64,000 nt of DNA from Paludibacteraceae bacterium (GTDB lineage Bacteria > Bacteroidota > Bacteroidia > Bacteroidales > Paludibacteraceae): contig JAGBEJ010000004.1 in the NCBI GenBank assembly GCA_017937025.1, forward strand, positions 1 to 64,000, in the 5' to 3' direction. Shown here one piece after another: positions 8,425 through 17,424 of the stretch; the stretch's first letter is position 1, and the number at the start of each line of letters is the position of its first letter. Below the pieces are notes generated by a model. The model was not told where the DNA came from. It saw only the letters and a program-made list of their open reading frames with translations, and ran no database searches. Made by a program: the position numbers and the translations under genes.

Positions 8425-9861
8425 TCACCTCACCCCTTGGCAGTATTTCGCCACCTCATACAAAACCCTATCAAAATGATGCGAGTAATATTCTTCGGCG
8501 AGGAGTTTCCTCGTTTCGTAGCTGTAGCCGAGGCACTGACGGCCATAGCCTATCTCGAACGTCATCGTCCTGAAGCCCGGAACAGCCTCAACGATGCGGA
8601 ACTTCGAGTCGTCGGCATGAGGGACGGCGCACAACGGATACTCATCCTTACCGTCGGCATAGACGCAGAAGCCGAAACCCGGACTGAACTTCGCTCCGTA
8701 AGCCACCGAACTGGCATAATCGGTCAGTGTCGAGCCAGTGCCGTTCAAGCCATAATCAGCCGTCTCGCTCACCAAAATATACTTATGCCTGTTGCCTGCG
8801 TTCAGCACCGACAGCATCCTGTCCGTCAACTCCCTGCACAATGCCTGCTGACGCGCCGTGCTCCACGGCTTGCCCGAATACGACAGCGCGCCCTGCTGAT
8901 GATAATCTATCAGGATGCGTGACTTCTCCACGCCGATGTAATAATAAAGAAACTTCATGAGCGCCTTTGTCTCCGGAGCGCAGCCGGCATGGTCGCCGGG
9001 ATAGTTGGCTGAACGAGGAGCGCTCGCCACGGTCGCAATTTTCTTGTTGCCGTTCGCCACCTGTGACCACACCAAGCCTGGGAAATTGCGGTTCAGGTCG
9101 GTGCCGTCGGTCGTCGCCTTCCAGTACTGTCCGTCGGACATCGTGTATTTCTTCGCATCGAAGCACACTGCCTCTCTGCCGTCGGGGTTGCAGCACGGCA
9201 CGACAGCGAACCTCGTTGTCGCGAGCACCTCCTTCGACTCTCTCGTGCCGGCGCTCAGCAGCTCCGCCAGTTCCTTGAGCAAGAACACAGCTCCAGCCGT
9301 CTCGCGCGAGTGTATGCTTCCGGTCAGCACCACCGTGTTTTTCTTCTTCGACGACGGCACATCCACCTCCAGCGCATAAATGGCCCTGCCTTCTGCCGAG
9401 ACTCCAATGTCGTAGAGCGAAACGCCTTCGTAGCACGACAGGTCCTTCATAATCGCCACAAGGTCGTTGTATCTGTACGCCTTGGCTATGTCAACCGCCA
9501 CTGGCGAAGGCTTGCGTGCATAATCGGTCGCGTTGAGCCACACATACTCCATCGCCTCGCGGTATTCGTCGTATGGCATTCCAGGCCTGCCGTCGAATCT
9601 GCCGTAGGGAGATATGCGCTCGTCAATCTCCTCTCGTGTCATGCTCTCATGCGTCAGTCCGGTCGTGCTGTGCGCCACGAAGTCAATCGTCGCCATCTTG
9701 TCCAAGGTCGGAGTGCTTTTCTCTGTGCGGTCGGGGTTTACGGGGCTATTAAGCAGCACAATGTCGGCATAACCCGAATTAGGGTCATACAACGTATTCT
9801 GCGCTGGGAGCTCGGGCGCTGCAGAGCAAACCGCAGCCAAAGCGATTAAGGTGCAAAGCAT
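8425..9861 (-). CDS. Secreted M14-family zinc carboxypeptidase
   Basis: 478 residues. The N-terminus (MLCTLIALAAVCSAAPE) is a short signal peptide. After a leader of about 130 residues, the M14 domain carries the zinc motif HSRE (His184, Glu187), DLNRNFP for the substrate-carboxylate site, a third ligand in DYHQQG, and a catalytic Glu in MTFEIGYG. The family removes C-terminal amino acids or processes peptidoglycan peptides. It is exported and likely peptide-scavenging. It is transcribed alone, with a -7-like box 18 nt upstream and the MFS gene's terminator beyond that. Confidence 0.92.
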   Translation of the reverse strand: MLCTLIALAAVCSAAPELPAQNTLYDPNSGYADIVLLNSPVNPDRTEKSTPTLDKMATIDFVAHSTTGLTHESMTREEIDERISPYGRFDGRPGMPYDEYREAMEYVWLNATDYARKPSPVAVDIAKAYRYNDLVAIMKDLSCYEGVSLYDIGVSAEGRAIYALEVDVPSSKKKNTVVLTGSIHSRETAGAVFLLKELAELLSAGTRESKEVLATTRFAVVPCCNPDGREAVCFDAKKYTMSDGQYWKATTDGTDLNRNFPGLVWSQVANGNKKIATVASAPRSANYPGDHAGCAPETKALMKFLYYYIGVEKSRILIDYHQQGALSYSGKPWSTARQQALCRELTDRMLSVLNAGNRHKYILVSETADYGLNGTGSTLTDYASSVAYGAKFSPGFGFCVYADGKDEYPLCAVPHADDSKFRIVEAVPGFRTMTFEIGYGRQCLGYSYETRKLLAEEYYSHHFDRVLYEVAKYCQGVR

Positions 9862-9878
9862 AAATCTATCCTAATGTC

Positions 9879-9886
9879 CAAAACTA
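9879..9886 (-). promoter_or_regulatory. -7 box of the M14 peptidase gene
   Basis: The minus strand reads TAGTTTTG, matching TAnnTTTG, 17 nt before the start codon and partly inside the T-tract of the preceding terminator. Confidence 0.4.
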
Positions 9887-9887
9887 A

Positions 9888-9924
9888 AAAAGGGCCGCAT
9901 ATCAATAAATGCAAGCCCTTATTA
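9888..9924 (-). terminator. Terminator of the MFS gene
   Basis: On the minus strand AAGGGCTTGCAT pairs imperfectly with ATGCGGCCCTT and is followed by a T-run. It lies about 40 nt after the MFS stop codon. Confidence 0.65.
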
Positions 9925-9965
9925 TTCATTAATACAATACGGCGCTGCGTCGCATTTTATATGTC

Positions 9966-11117
9966 CTATTCCGGAGTGTCTTTCTTCACGAATATTGTAA
10001 ATCCGATGAATCCCAGCATATAAAGCAGCGCAAGCACAAGGTACAGCCAGTCGGATGTGAAGATGTTGGCAAGCACCGGTCCTGCGATTCCAGCCATTCC
10101 CCAGCCCGACAATGTCATGGCGTGAACTGTGGATACGCAATTGTTGCCGAACTTCTTGGCAAGAAGCGAAGGCAGGCACGAGAAGTTTCCGCCGTAGGAG
10201 AACTCGCACAGCAGCACACCGACAACGAGCAGCGCAGGAATCTGTGTGTAGCACAGGAACGCGCCGAGAATACCGAGGCTGCAGACCCAGTGGTAAGCCG
10301 CCTTACGTCCTATCTTGTCGGACATGGCGCTCATGCCGAATCGTCCGCCGACGTTGGCTATCGCCGTACCCGACATAAGCATCGCTATGGCTGTGTAGCC
10401 GGCAGCCTGGAACAGTCCCTTCTCCTGAGAGATGAGCGCAAGGCCGCAAGTTATGTTTATGAAGAACATGAACCAGATGGAAGCGTACTCCATGGTGAGG
10501 AACTTCTCCTTAACCAAAGTCTTGTAAGGTATGGCGGTCTGCTTGGTGGACATGAAGGCTGGGTTCGGACGGAAAAGGAACGCCGAGAAGCTCATGACCA
10601 CAAGGAATATCAATCCCATGAAGAGGAACACAAGCGGCAGCTCGAACCTGACGAGCAACCACTCGATGAGCGGACTGGCAACGAATTTGCCAAGTCCGAA
10701 ACCAGTGATGGCAAGACCGGAAGCCAAGCCCTTGTGGTTGGAGAACGTTGAAAGCAACTGCTTGATAGGGCTTGTGTAACCGATACCGGTACCGCAGCCC
10801 ATGAATGAACAGCCGATGTAGTAAAGCGGCAGGACTTTCGCGTAAACCGAGAACGACAGCATGAACATACCCAGAGCGAACAGGATTGTCGATACGATAG
10901 CCATTCTCTTAGGATTTCTCTCGACGAAACGGCCGAACGCAGCCGCACCCATGCCGAGGAAGAAGATTATCAGTGTGAAGCCGATGTCAGCCTGGAACTT
11001 CGTGATGTCGAACGCCTCCATCAGATTCTTCGCGTACTGCGAGTAATTGTAAACCGAACCGAGCGACAAAGGAAGGAGAATGCCCGGAATCGCAATGTTT
11101 AGCACTGCCTTTTTCAT
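9966..11117 (-). CDS. MFS transporter, OFA (oxalate/formate antiporter-like) type
   Basis: 383 residues with about 12 hydrophobic segments, as expected for the major facilitator superfamily. The central loop near GRFVERNPKR and the later MSDKIGRKAAY match the loop 2-3 and 8-9 signatures. NYSQYAKNLMEAFDIT near the start and GFGLGKFVASPL resemble the OFA subgroup, which exchanges small carboxylates. The substrate cannot be read from the sequence. The gene is monocistronic, with a -7-like box upstream and its own terminator. Confidence 0.85.
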   Translation of the reverse strand: MKKAVLNIAIPGILLPLSLGSVYNYSQYAKNLMEAFDITKFQADIGFTLIIFFLGMGAAAFGRFVERNPKRMAIVSTILFALGMFMLSFSVYAKVLPLYYIGCSFMGCGTGIGYTSPIKQLLSTFSNHKGLASGLAITGFGLGKFVASPLIEWLLVRFELPLVFLFMGLIFLVVMSFSAFLFRPNPAFMSTKQTAIPYKTLVKEKFLTMEYASIWFMFFINITCGLALISQEKGLFQAAGYTAIAMLMSGTAIANVGGRFGMSAMSDKIGRKAAYHWVCSLGILGAFLCYTQIPALLVVGVLLCEFSYGGNFSCLPSLLAKKFGNNCVSTVHAMTLSGWGMAGIAGPVLANIFTSDWLYLVLALLYMLGFIGFTIFVKKDTPE

Positions 11118-11166
11118 TGTTTTGTTGATTGATTTATAACCCTTGATGAATTCTTAACAAGTCTTG

Positions 11167-11174
11167 CAAAATTA
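11167..11174 (-). promoter_or_regulatory. -7 box of the MFS gene
   Basis: The minus strand reads TAATTTTG, matching TAnnTTTG, about 50 nt before the start. The rest of the 280-nt divergent gap (11118-11397) holds no gene. Confidence 0.5.
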
Positions 11175-11345
11175 TAAAAAAGACAATAGTCCGCCAACAA
11201 CTTGTCGCCTCCGCCACTGTTAAAACAGACATCGTTCCGCAGCCATCCTCTACAACTCCGCTAATACTCCGCAAAAGCGACTTTTCCTTTTATTCATAAA
11301 CAGAAAAACAAATGCTTCCGAGAGTCATTTATGATATTTTTTCAT

Positions 11346-11353
11346 TAGCTTTG
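11346..11353 (+). promoter_or_regulatory. -7 box of the flavodiiron gene
   Basis: TAGCTTTG matches TAnnTTTG exactly, 44 nt before the ATG at 11398. Confidence 0.5.
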
Positions 11354-11397
11354 AGTTTGTCTATAATTCAAAAAAAACTCACATTACTTATACATAA

Positions 11398-12555
11398 ATG
11401 GAAATAACAAAAGACATCAAGTACATCGGCGTGGACGATGCCGATTTGGATTTATTCGAGAGCCAGTATATCGTGCCAAACGGCATGGCGTACAACTCAT
11501 ACGTGATAATGGACGAGAAGATAGCGGTGATGGACACAGCCGACCACCGCAAGGGAAAGGAGTGGCTGAGCAACCTGCAAAATGCACTGGGCGGACGCAA
11601 GCCGAACTATCTCGTGGCGCAGCACATGGAGCCTGACCATGCGGGAGAAATCGTGAACCTGATTTCGCTTTACCCCGACATTCAGATAGTCACTTCCGCC
11701 ATAGCAGCCAAGATGCTTCCACAGTTCTTTGACGGCATCGACTTCGCCTCACGCACAAAGGTCGTGAAGGAAGGCGACGAGTTGGCTCTGGGCAGCCACA
11801 CACTCAAGTTCATCGCCGCGCCTATGGTGCACTGGCCAGAGGTAATCGTGACATACGACACAAAGGACAAGGTGCTGTTCTCGGCCGACGCATTCGGCAA
11901 GTTCGGCACGCTCGCCACCGACGAGGACTGGGCTTGCGAGGCACGCCGCTACTACTTCAACATCTGCGGAAAGTACGGCACACAGGTGCAGGCGCTGCTG
12001 AAGAAAGCCGCCGCGCTCGACATTCAGACCATCTGTCCGCTGCACGGTCCGATACTCAAGGAGAACCTTTCGTACTACCTCGGTCTGTACGACACATGGA
12101 GCAAATACGGCGTAGAGACAGAAGGCGTGTTCGTGGCATACGCGTCAATCCACGGCGGAACTGCCGAGGCAGCGCAGAAACTGGCTGAGATACTCAAAGC
12201 CAAAGGCGCGCCTAAGGTGGCGATAAGCGACCTGAGCCGCGACGACATGGCGGAAGCCATCGAGGACGCGTTCCGCTACGGCAAACTCATCGTCGCCGCG
12301 CCTACCTACGACGCAGGCATATTCCCTCCTATGCACGACTTCCTGCACCACCTGCAGATAAAGGCTTACCAGAAGCGCAAGGTCGGAATCATAGAGAACG
12401 GATCGTGGGCGCCAACTGCCGGAAAGCTTATGGCAGCTATGCTGGAGCAGATGAAGGAAGTGGAAATCGTGCAGCCAGTTGTCACAATCAAGAGCCGCAT
12501 GAAGGAGGCGAACATCGCCGAACTCGAGGCTTTGGCTGACGCGATATTGAAATAA
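11398..12555 (+). CDS. Flavodiiron protein (FprA family A-type flavoprotein)
   Basis: 385 residues. A metallo-beta-lactamase-like diiron domain comes first: HMEPDH at 76-81 gives the HxExDH ligands, and MVHWPE, FSADAFGKFG and CPLHGP supply the remaining His and Asp. A C-terminal flavodoxin domain from about residue 255 binds FMN (FVAYASIHGGTAEAAQ). In anaerobes these enzymes reduce O2 to water and/or NO to N2O, using electrons from rubredoxin. The gene stands alone with a promoter and a strong terminator, and no rubredoxin gene is adjacent. Confidence 0.95.
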   Translation: MEITKDIKYIGVDDADLDLFESQYIVPNGMAYNSYVIMDEKIAVMDTADHRKGKEWLSNLQNALGGRKPNYLVAQHMEPDHAGEIVNLISLYPDIQIVTSAIAAKMLPQFFDGIDFASRTKVVKEGDELALGSHTLKFIAAPMVHWPEVIVTYDTKDKVLFSADAFGKFGTLATDEDWACEARRYYFNICGKYGTQVQALLKKAAALDIQTICPLHGPILKENLSYYLGLYDTWSKYGVETEGVFVAYASIHGGTAEAAQKLAEILKAKGAPKVAISDLSRDDMAEAIEDAFRYGKLIVAAPTYDAGIFPPMHDFLHHLQIKAYQKRKVGIIENGSWAPTAGKLMAAMLEQMKEVEIVQPVVTIKSRMKEANIAELEALADAILK

Positions 12556-12581
12556 CCGAATTAAGTTTCACACTAAAGACA

Positions 12582-12616
12582 AAACGGAGATACAAAACGC
12601 ATCTCCGTTTGCTTTT
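12582..12616 (+). terminator. Terminator of the flavodiiron gene
   Basis: The perfect 10-bp stem AAACGGAGAT/ATCTCCGTTT has a 9-nt loop and is followed by GCTTTT. Confidence 0.8.
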
Positions 12617-12661
12617 CATACAACACGTCATTCCATATTGGGAATTAAATAAACAATCACG

Positions 12662-13654
12662 ATGAAGAAATCACTACTGCTCTTCTTTTCAATCATTTCC
12701 GCTGTACTCTGCCATGGCCAGATAAGCACGAAAGACTCTACCGTAAACGTAGTCGCCTATTTCAACAAGGGCGACACCGTCATATACGATTACACCCACA
12801 AGAATCCGAAATACATAGGGAAAGACACCTTGTATGACGCATATCTGACGGCAAGATTTCAGTTGTCCGTCCTTTCCGCATCCGACAAAGGCTACCGCAT
12901 TGAATACACCCCTGTCAAATACGTCTACGCACCCGACTCCGTCCTTACCGAAACTGGCAAAAGATGGATAAAGATGGCTAAGGCTGGCGAACGGATAGCC
13001 AATAAAATGAAGCCCGTTTTCGTATTGGACGAATACGGCACTCTAAAGGAAATAGAGAACAGTAAAGAAATCATATCAAAATGGGGGAAGTTGGTTGACA
13101 TAGGCATAAAAACCATATACAAGGAAGATGGAGAAACTTGCGTAAAGAAAGAAGCGATGAAAAAATACATGCTTTCTGCAGTAAAGACTGAGAACGACCT
13201 TTGGAAACTCTACGAAGAGATGATTCTCCTTTTCGGTTACCACGGACGGGCCTTCGACATGAAAAAGACGACCATAGAAAGCGAGACTGGAGTCACTGAA
13301 GTTTTCTGCGGAAAAGACCGCCCCGACAAATACGGAACCGACAACGACTACATGGTTTACGCAAAACAGACCACCAACATTCCTTCGGAAACAGTACAGA
13401 CTTTAGTCGGGGAACAAATGGAGCAACTTGTAGGAAAAGAAATGGTTGACAGCCTGCAAAACATAGTCAAAGGCGCAACCGGATGGCCGGACATCGAAGT
13501 GACCAACACCCACATCGTAAGATACTGGTCCAACGGCTGGCCGAAGGAGACCAGTACCTTTAAAAAGGTACAGCCGAAAAGCGTCGTGAAAGAAGAATTA
13601 GCCAAGCCGAATGAAATCAGGACTATCGAATGGGTCAGTTACAGAGTCAAGTAA
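12662..13654 (+). CDS. Secreted protein of unknown function
   Basis: 330 residues with a clear signal peptide (MKKSLLLFFSIISAVLCHGQ). No catalytic motif is recognised. The mature part is soluble and Lys-rich, with alternating short beta-like and helical stretches; a segment around residues 25-90 (FNKGDTVIYDYTHKN) resembles the start of secreted beta-rich Bacteroidetes proteins. It is convergent with the methyltransferase gene and shares a bidirectional terminator with it. No promoter consensus is seen in the 100 nt upstream. Confidence 0.75.
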   Translation: MKKSLLLFFSIISAVLCHGQISTKDSTVNVVAYFNKGDTVIYDYTHKNPKYIGKDTLYDAYLTARFQLSVLSASDKGYRIEYTPVKYVYAPDSVLTETGKRWIKMAKAGERIANKMKPVFVLDEYGTLKEIENSKEIISKWGKLVDIGIKTIYKEDGETCVKKEAMKKYMLSAVKTENDLWKLYEEMILLFGYHGRAFDMKKTTIESETGVTEVFCGKDRPDKYGTDNDYMVYAKQTTNIPSETVQTLVGEQMEQLVGKEMVDSLQNIVKGATGWPDIEVTNTHIVRYWSNGWPKETSTFKKVQPKSVVKEELAKPNEIRTIEWVSYRVK

Positions 13655-13682
13655 ACGCATTTCGACACGCCTTTGCAACAAG

Positions 13683-13710
13683 AAAGGAAGACACTCAGTC
13701 TTCCTTTTTT
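13683..13710. terminator. Bidirectional terminator, copy 1 of a repeated hairpin
   Basis: AAAGGAAGAC/GTCTTCCTTT with a 5-nt loop lies between convergent genes. About 45 nt around it is nearly duplicated at 14987-15030. Confidence 0.85.
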
Positions 13711-13725
13711 ATTCTATGAAATCAG

Positions 13726-14652
13726 CTACACCGTCTTTTTTTCCGCCACAATGAAATGAACATTCTCGTAGGCTTTCAAATCGTCCTTTCTGTTTGAGAA
13801 ATACTTCTTCTGGATTTCCTCCGGCCCTTCATGCCGGTCAACAAACATAGAGTGTCTTTCCAGCGCGCCCTTTATCTCCTCCACCGAGAAGCCGTGAAGC
13901 ATCGGCTCTCCGAGTCTCTTCGTGACCTCCGCCAGTTCCTTGACGCGTGGATTCAGTTCCGACTGACGTTCTGAGAATGTCGAGTCATCCGGGAAATCAA
14001 AAATCACACGGCTTCCTTCATTCGTAAGTTCCGAAATAATTCTCAAAGTCTCCTCAAAGACCGGCAATGTCAGATAATACGAAACGCCAAGAATCGCAGT
14101 GAACGTAGGCAACGTTGTATCGAAGCCGCTCTGCAGAAGTCTGTCCTTAAGATTGTCCTTAGAGAAATCCACTGGCACAAAAGTCAAATTCTGCGGCACG
14201 GTCCATTCCAGTTTCTTGATGCGCTGCCTTTTGTACGCTTGCGTATCAGGATGGTCAATCTCGAAAATGCGGATATTCTTGTTTATGTTTCTGAATGCGA
14301 AAGAGTCCATTCCCGCTCCGCATATCACATACTGTATCTTGCCGTCATGAGCCTCGGCGAAATCGGCGAGAGCGTGTTCCGCAAAGCTTAGGCGCGAGAG
14401 CGGAATTGGCAGGATGTACTTATAAAGCACGTCCTTGATGTTGCTGTATCTGAACCAGCGGTTCTCGTCATACTTTTCCGAATCGAAATCATTTTCAATC
14501 AGCTGACCGATTTCCTCATACTCGCTTCTGCCCATCAGGTCAAAAGAAAGATAATCGTCAAAAATCTTAGGGCTTTGGCTGTCGGCGCCAGAATGGTAAG
14601 CTCTCGCGAATAGGCAAAGTTTAGCAGTTATGCTTTCCTGTTTTTCAATCAT
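13726..14652 (-). CDS. SAM-dependent methyltransferase, leucine carboxyl methyltransferase (LCM/PPM2) family
   Basis: 308 residues with the family landmarks: an N-terminal cap region, then the SAM-binding strand YVICGAGMDSFAFR, the acidic end of the next strand in IRIFEIDHPDTQAYKR, and FVPVDF. Bacterial LCM homologues act on small molecules or unknown acids; the substrate cannot be inferred. There is no signal peptide. No related neighbours are present, and the gene with its upstream ORFan is flanked by two copies of one terminator, which hints at acquisition as a small module. Confidence 0.85.
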   Translation of the reverse strand: MIEKQESITAKLCLFARAYHSGADSQSPKIFDDYLSFDLMGRSEYEEIGQLIENDFDSEKYDENRWFRYSNIKDVLYKYILPIPLSRLSFAEHALADFAEAHDGKIQYVICGAGMDSFAFRNINKNIRIFEIDHPDTQAYKRQRIKKLEWTVPQNLTFVPVDFSKDNLKDRLLQSGFDTTLPTFTAILGVSYYLTLPVFEETLRIISELTNEGSRVIFDFPDDSTFSERQSELNPRVKELAEVTKRLGEPMLHGFSVEEIKGALERHSMFVDRHEGPEEIQKKYFSNRKDDLKAYENVHFIVAEKKTV

Positions 14653-14716
14653 ATTTTTTACGCTTAGGTATAAAAAAATCCGCCAGAATTATTTTTCCGA
14701 CGGACTTCTTGCAACT

Positions 14717-14986
14717 CTATGTTATTTTCTGTTCAATCAGCAAACAAAGAACATCCGCCGTTTCCCGAAACAGCAGCAACAACAAGCCAAGTGACAGATG
14801 TTCAAAATTCTCATTTTCTTTACGGAGATGAATTAACCAATCATTTACGACTGCAAAGTTATGCTTGGAATCACACAAAGTTCTACCACAAAAAAGGTAT
14901 TTTACTGGCTTCTGCATCAACATCCACAAAGCCATCAACTCGTGACTTGGGCTTACACAATATTGAAATAGCCGATTCATAGACAT
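14717..14986 (-). CDS. Unrecognised small ORF in an otherwise gene-free stretch (doubtful)
   Basis: 89 residues, not recognised. The 14653-15043 gap contains this frame, an almost exactly opposed open frame on the plus strand (14719-14982), and the terminator at 14987. The minus frame has a coherent helical, Leu-rich C-terminal half (FEHLSLGLLLLLFRE). No promoter-like box is seen. It could be a remnant or simply non-coding DNA; neither strand is convincingly real. Confidence 0.25.
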   Translation of the reverse strand: MSMNRLFQYCVSPSHELMALWMLMQKPVKYLFCGRTLCDSKHNFAVVNDWLIHLRKENENFEHLSLGLLLLLFRETADVLCLLIEQKIT

Positions 14987-15023
14987 AACAAGAAAGGAAG
15001 ACTCTCGGTCTTCCTTTCTTGTT
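14987..15023. terminator. Terminator of the 15.0-15.5 kb gene, copy 2 of a repeated hairpin
   Basis: The perfect 16-bp stem AACAAGAAAGGAAGAC/GTCTTCCTTTCTTGTT has a 5-nt loop. It is nearly the same element as the one at 13683. Confidence 0.8.
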
Positions 15024-15043
15024 CTATTAGAGCACGAAGCGCA

Positions 15044-15466
15044 TCAGAAATCGGCGCGCTGAAGGATGCCTTCCTTCACTTCATCGTAGTTCGAGACCTC
15101 TTTGCTCAGCAGCCAGTGATAAACATTCTCATTGCCGGCAGTCACTGTGTAAGCCTGTTCGAAAACCCATCCTCTCTCACCCATATAGTTAAGCGCGTCC
15201 ACCATAGAATTGAATTTTATCAATCGTCCGCTCTCGTCCACTACTCCGTCCTTATTGCCCATTGACGCCCAAGCGGACCGCTCGCCGAAATCCAGATTGA
15301 CCTTGACCTTTGTACTAAACAAGTTCGCCTGACGACCCACAAGTTCCACAAAGACCTTGAACGTCTTCTTTGACGAATTACCCTGGGCATTAGTCTGTCC
15401 GAAACACAAAGTTGTGGTCATAATGGCTGCCACTGCCAAAACAAAGAACTTCTTCATACAACTCAT
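15044..15466 (-). CDS. Small secreted protein of unknown function
   Basis: 140 residues with a signal peptide (start MSCMKKFFVLAVAAIMTTT; the internal ATG three codons in is an equally good start). The mature part of about 115 residues contains KTFKVFVELVGRQANLFS, a beta hairpin-like stretch, and an end rich in aromatic residues (VYHWLLSKE). A paralogous layout is common in Bacteroidales periplasmic proteins, but no function is known. It is monocistronic, ending in its own terminator. Confidence 0.75.
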   Translation of the reverse strand: MSCMKKFFVLAVAAIMTTTLCFGQTNAQGNSSKKTFKVFVELVGRQANLFSTKVKVNLDFGERSAWASMGNKDGVVDESGRLIKFNSMVDALNYMGERGWVFEQAYTVTAGNENVYHWLLSKEVSNYDEVKEGILQRADF

Positions 15467-15598
15467 TTTAATTGATTACAGTCTGCAATATACAGTATTT
15501 TTCAATATTTAGCACGAACTCGCCATAAGTCCCCAGTTTCATGAGCATACACAGCCATGTCCATATCATTCACGAAATCCTTATTATGCTGAAATCAT

Positions 15599-15606
15599 TA
15601 TATTTG
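15599..15606 (+). promoter_or_regulatory. -7 box of the aminopeptidase P gene
   Basis: TATATTTG is a perfect TAnnTTTG match, 26 nt before the ATG. Confidence 0.6.
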
Positions 15607-15632
15607 CATAATAATAAGAGAGTGAGTTCATA

Positions 15633-17402
15633 ATGCAGAACACGGAACATATAGAGCGACTGAGGCAAGCCATGAATGCGCATGGCATCGCCGCCATAGT
15701 CATACCTACCGACGACCCGCACTCCAGCGAGTATGTCTGCGACCGCTTCAAGGCGAGAGAGCATTTCTCAGGGTTTACCGGCTCGGCAGGAACGCTTGCC
15801 GTGACCGCCGACAAAGCCGCATTGTGGACCGATTCGCGCTACTTCCTGCAAGCGGAAATGCAGCTCGAAGGCTCGGGCATAGAACTGATGAAAATGGGAG
15901 TCGACACGACGCCGACACTTAACAAATGGATTTGTGCCAACGTGACGAAAGGTCAGACTGTAGCGATTCCTGCTGAATTGTTTTCCATAAGCATGATGAG
16001 CAGCTTGAAAACGGCGCTCAGGGATTACGCCATAGACGGCGAGAGCGACATAATAGGCGAATCGTGGGCAGACCGTCCGCCGATGCCTTGCACAAAAGCG
16101 TTCGTCCACGAAGAGAAGTATGCCGGCGAGACAGCAGCGGCGAAAATCGCAAGGCTGAAGACGTTTTACCCAAGCGACTGCGCGCTCATAATCTCCGCGC
16201 TCGACGAGATAGCCTGGCTTTTCAACATCAGAGGCAACGACGTGGAATACAACCCTGTGACATATTCATACGCCATAATCACCCCGGAGGAGAGCCTGCT
16301 TTTCATCGACAGCAAAAAACTGACAGCCGAAGTCGAGGCGCACTGCGAACAGAACGGCATAAAAGTGCAGGAGTACGACGACTTCGAAAGACACATAAAC
16401 GGCATGAGCGGCATGAAAGTGCTCATGGACAAGGACCACACCAACGCACACATATTCGACACCGCCGCAAAAAACAACCGCGTGTTCTTCATGCAGTCGC
16501 CAGTAAGCAAAATGAAAGCCGCGAAGAACGAAACGCAAATAGCAGGCACACGGCTCGCCATGGAGAAAGACGGAGCGGCGCTCGTGCGATTCTGGATGTG
16601 GCTTGAGAATGCGCTTGCCACTGGCGACAATGTAACCGAAATAAGCGCCGCGGAAAAGCTGCACGACTTCCGCGCCGAACTGCCGGATTTTGCCGGCGAG
16701 AGCTTCAGCACGATAGCCGGATACGGCGCTCACGGAGCCATAGTCCACTACTCTGCCACCGCCGAGACCGACACCGAGATAAAATACGGAAGCCTGTTGC
16801 TCGTGGATTCCGGAGCGCAGTTTCCACACGGCACAACCGACATAACACGCACATTCGCGCTCGGCAACGTCCCAGACATAGCAAGACGCGACTTCACCCT
16901 CGTGCTGAAAGGGCACATAGCGCTCGCCTCTGCCGTATTCCCAGCCGGAACAGCTGGCTACAATTTAGACACACTCGCCAAGCAATACTTGTGGAAATAC
17001 GGTTTGGACTACGGACACGGCACCGGACACGGCGTCGGACATTTCCTGTGTGTGCACGAAGGTCCGCAGAACATCTCACCGAGGACCAACTCCGCCCCAT
17101 TCATTCCCGGCATGATAACATCGGACGAGCCTGGATACTACAAAGCCGGCGAATACGGCATACGCCACGAGAACCTGACGCTTGTGGTGAGAAAAGACAT
17201 AAAAGGAAGCGAGAAGCAGTTCCTCGGATTTGAGGTGCTTACGCTCTGTCCATTCGACGTAAACGGTATGGATATTGCATTACTGACCACCGAAGAAAAA
17301 ACCTGGCTGAACAACTATCACAACACGGTATTGCGCCGCCTCTCGCCTATGCTCAACAATGAAGAGCAAGCGTGGCTCGCGAACAAATGCCGGCATATAT
17401 AA
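15633..17402 (+). CDS. Aminopeptidase P family (M24B) Xaa-Pro aminopeptidase
   Basis: 589 residues, the long three-domain form: two creatinase-like N-terminal domains and a C-terminal pita-bread catalytic domain. Metal ligands are visible in LLVDSGAQF and TTDITRTF (two Asp), HGTGHGVGHF (His), a Glu after RHENL, and FEVLTLCP (Glu). It removes an N-terminal residue preceding proline, using two Mn/Co ions. There is no signal peptide, so it is cytosolic. Its 3' end lies 22 nt before the thioredoxin-like gene, so the two are probably co-transcribed. Confidence 0.95.
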   Translation: MQNTEHIERLRQAMNAHGIAAIVIPTDDPHSSEYVCDRFKAREHFSGFTGSAGTLAVTADKAALWTDSRYFLQAEMQLEGSGIELMKMGVDTTPTLNKWICANVTKGQTVAIPAELFSISMMSSLKTALRDYAIDGESDIIGESWADRPPMPCTKAFVHEEKYAGETAAAKIARLKTFYPSDCALIISALDEIAWLFNIRGNDVEYNPVTYSYAIITPEESLLFIDSKKLTAEVEAHCEQNGIKVQEYDDFERHINGMSGMKVLMDKDHTNAHIFDTAAKNNRVFFMQSPVSKMKAAKNETQIAGTRLAMEKDGAALVRFWMWLENALATGDNVTEISAAEKLHDFRAELPDFAGESFSTIAGYGAHGAIVHYSATAETDTEIKYGSLLLVDSGAQFPHGTTDITRTFALGNVPDIARRDFTLVLKGHIALASAVFPAGTAGYNLDTLAKQYLWKYGLDYGHGTGHGVGHFLCVHEGPQNISPRTNSAPFIPGMITSDEPGYYKAGEYGIRHENLTLVVRKDIKGSEKQFLGFEVLTLCPFDVNGMDIALLTTEEKTWLNNYHNTVLRRLSPMLNNEEQAWLANKCRHI

Positions 17403-17424
17403 GCAAGTAAAAAACACTCTGAAT

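Noticed and set aside
17359-17424. Upstream start of the TlpA-like gene inside pepP
   Set aside because: It would add 22 hydrophilic residues before an otherwise perfect signal peptide.
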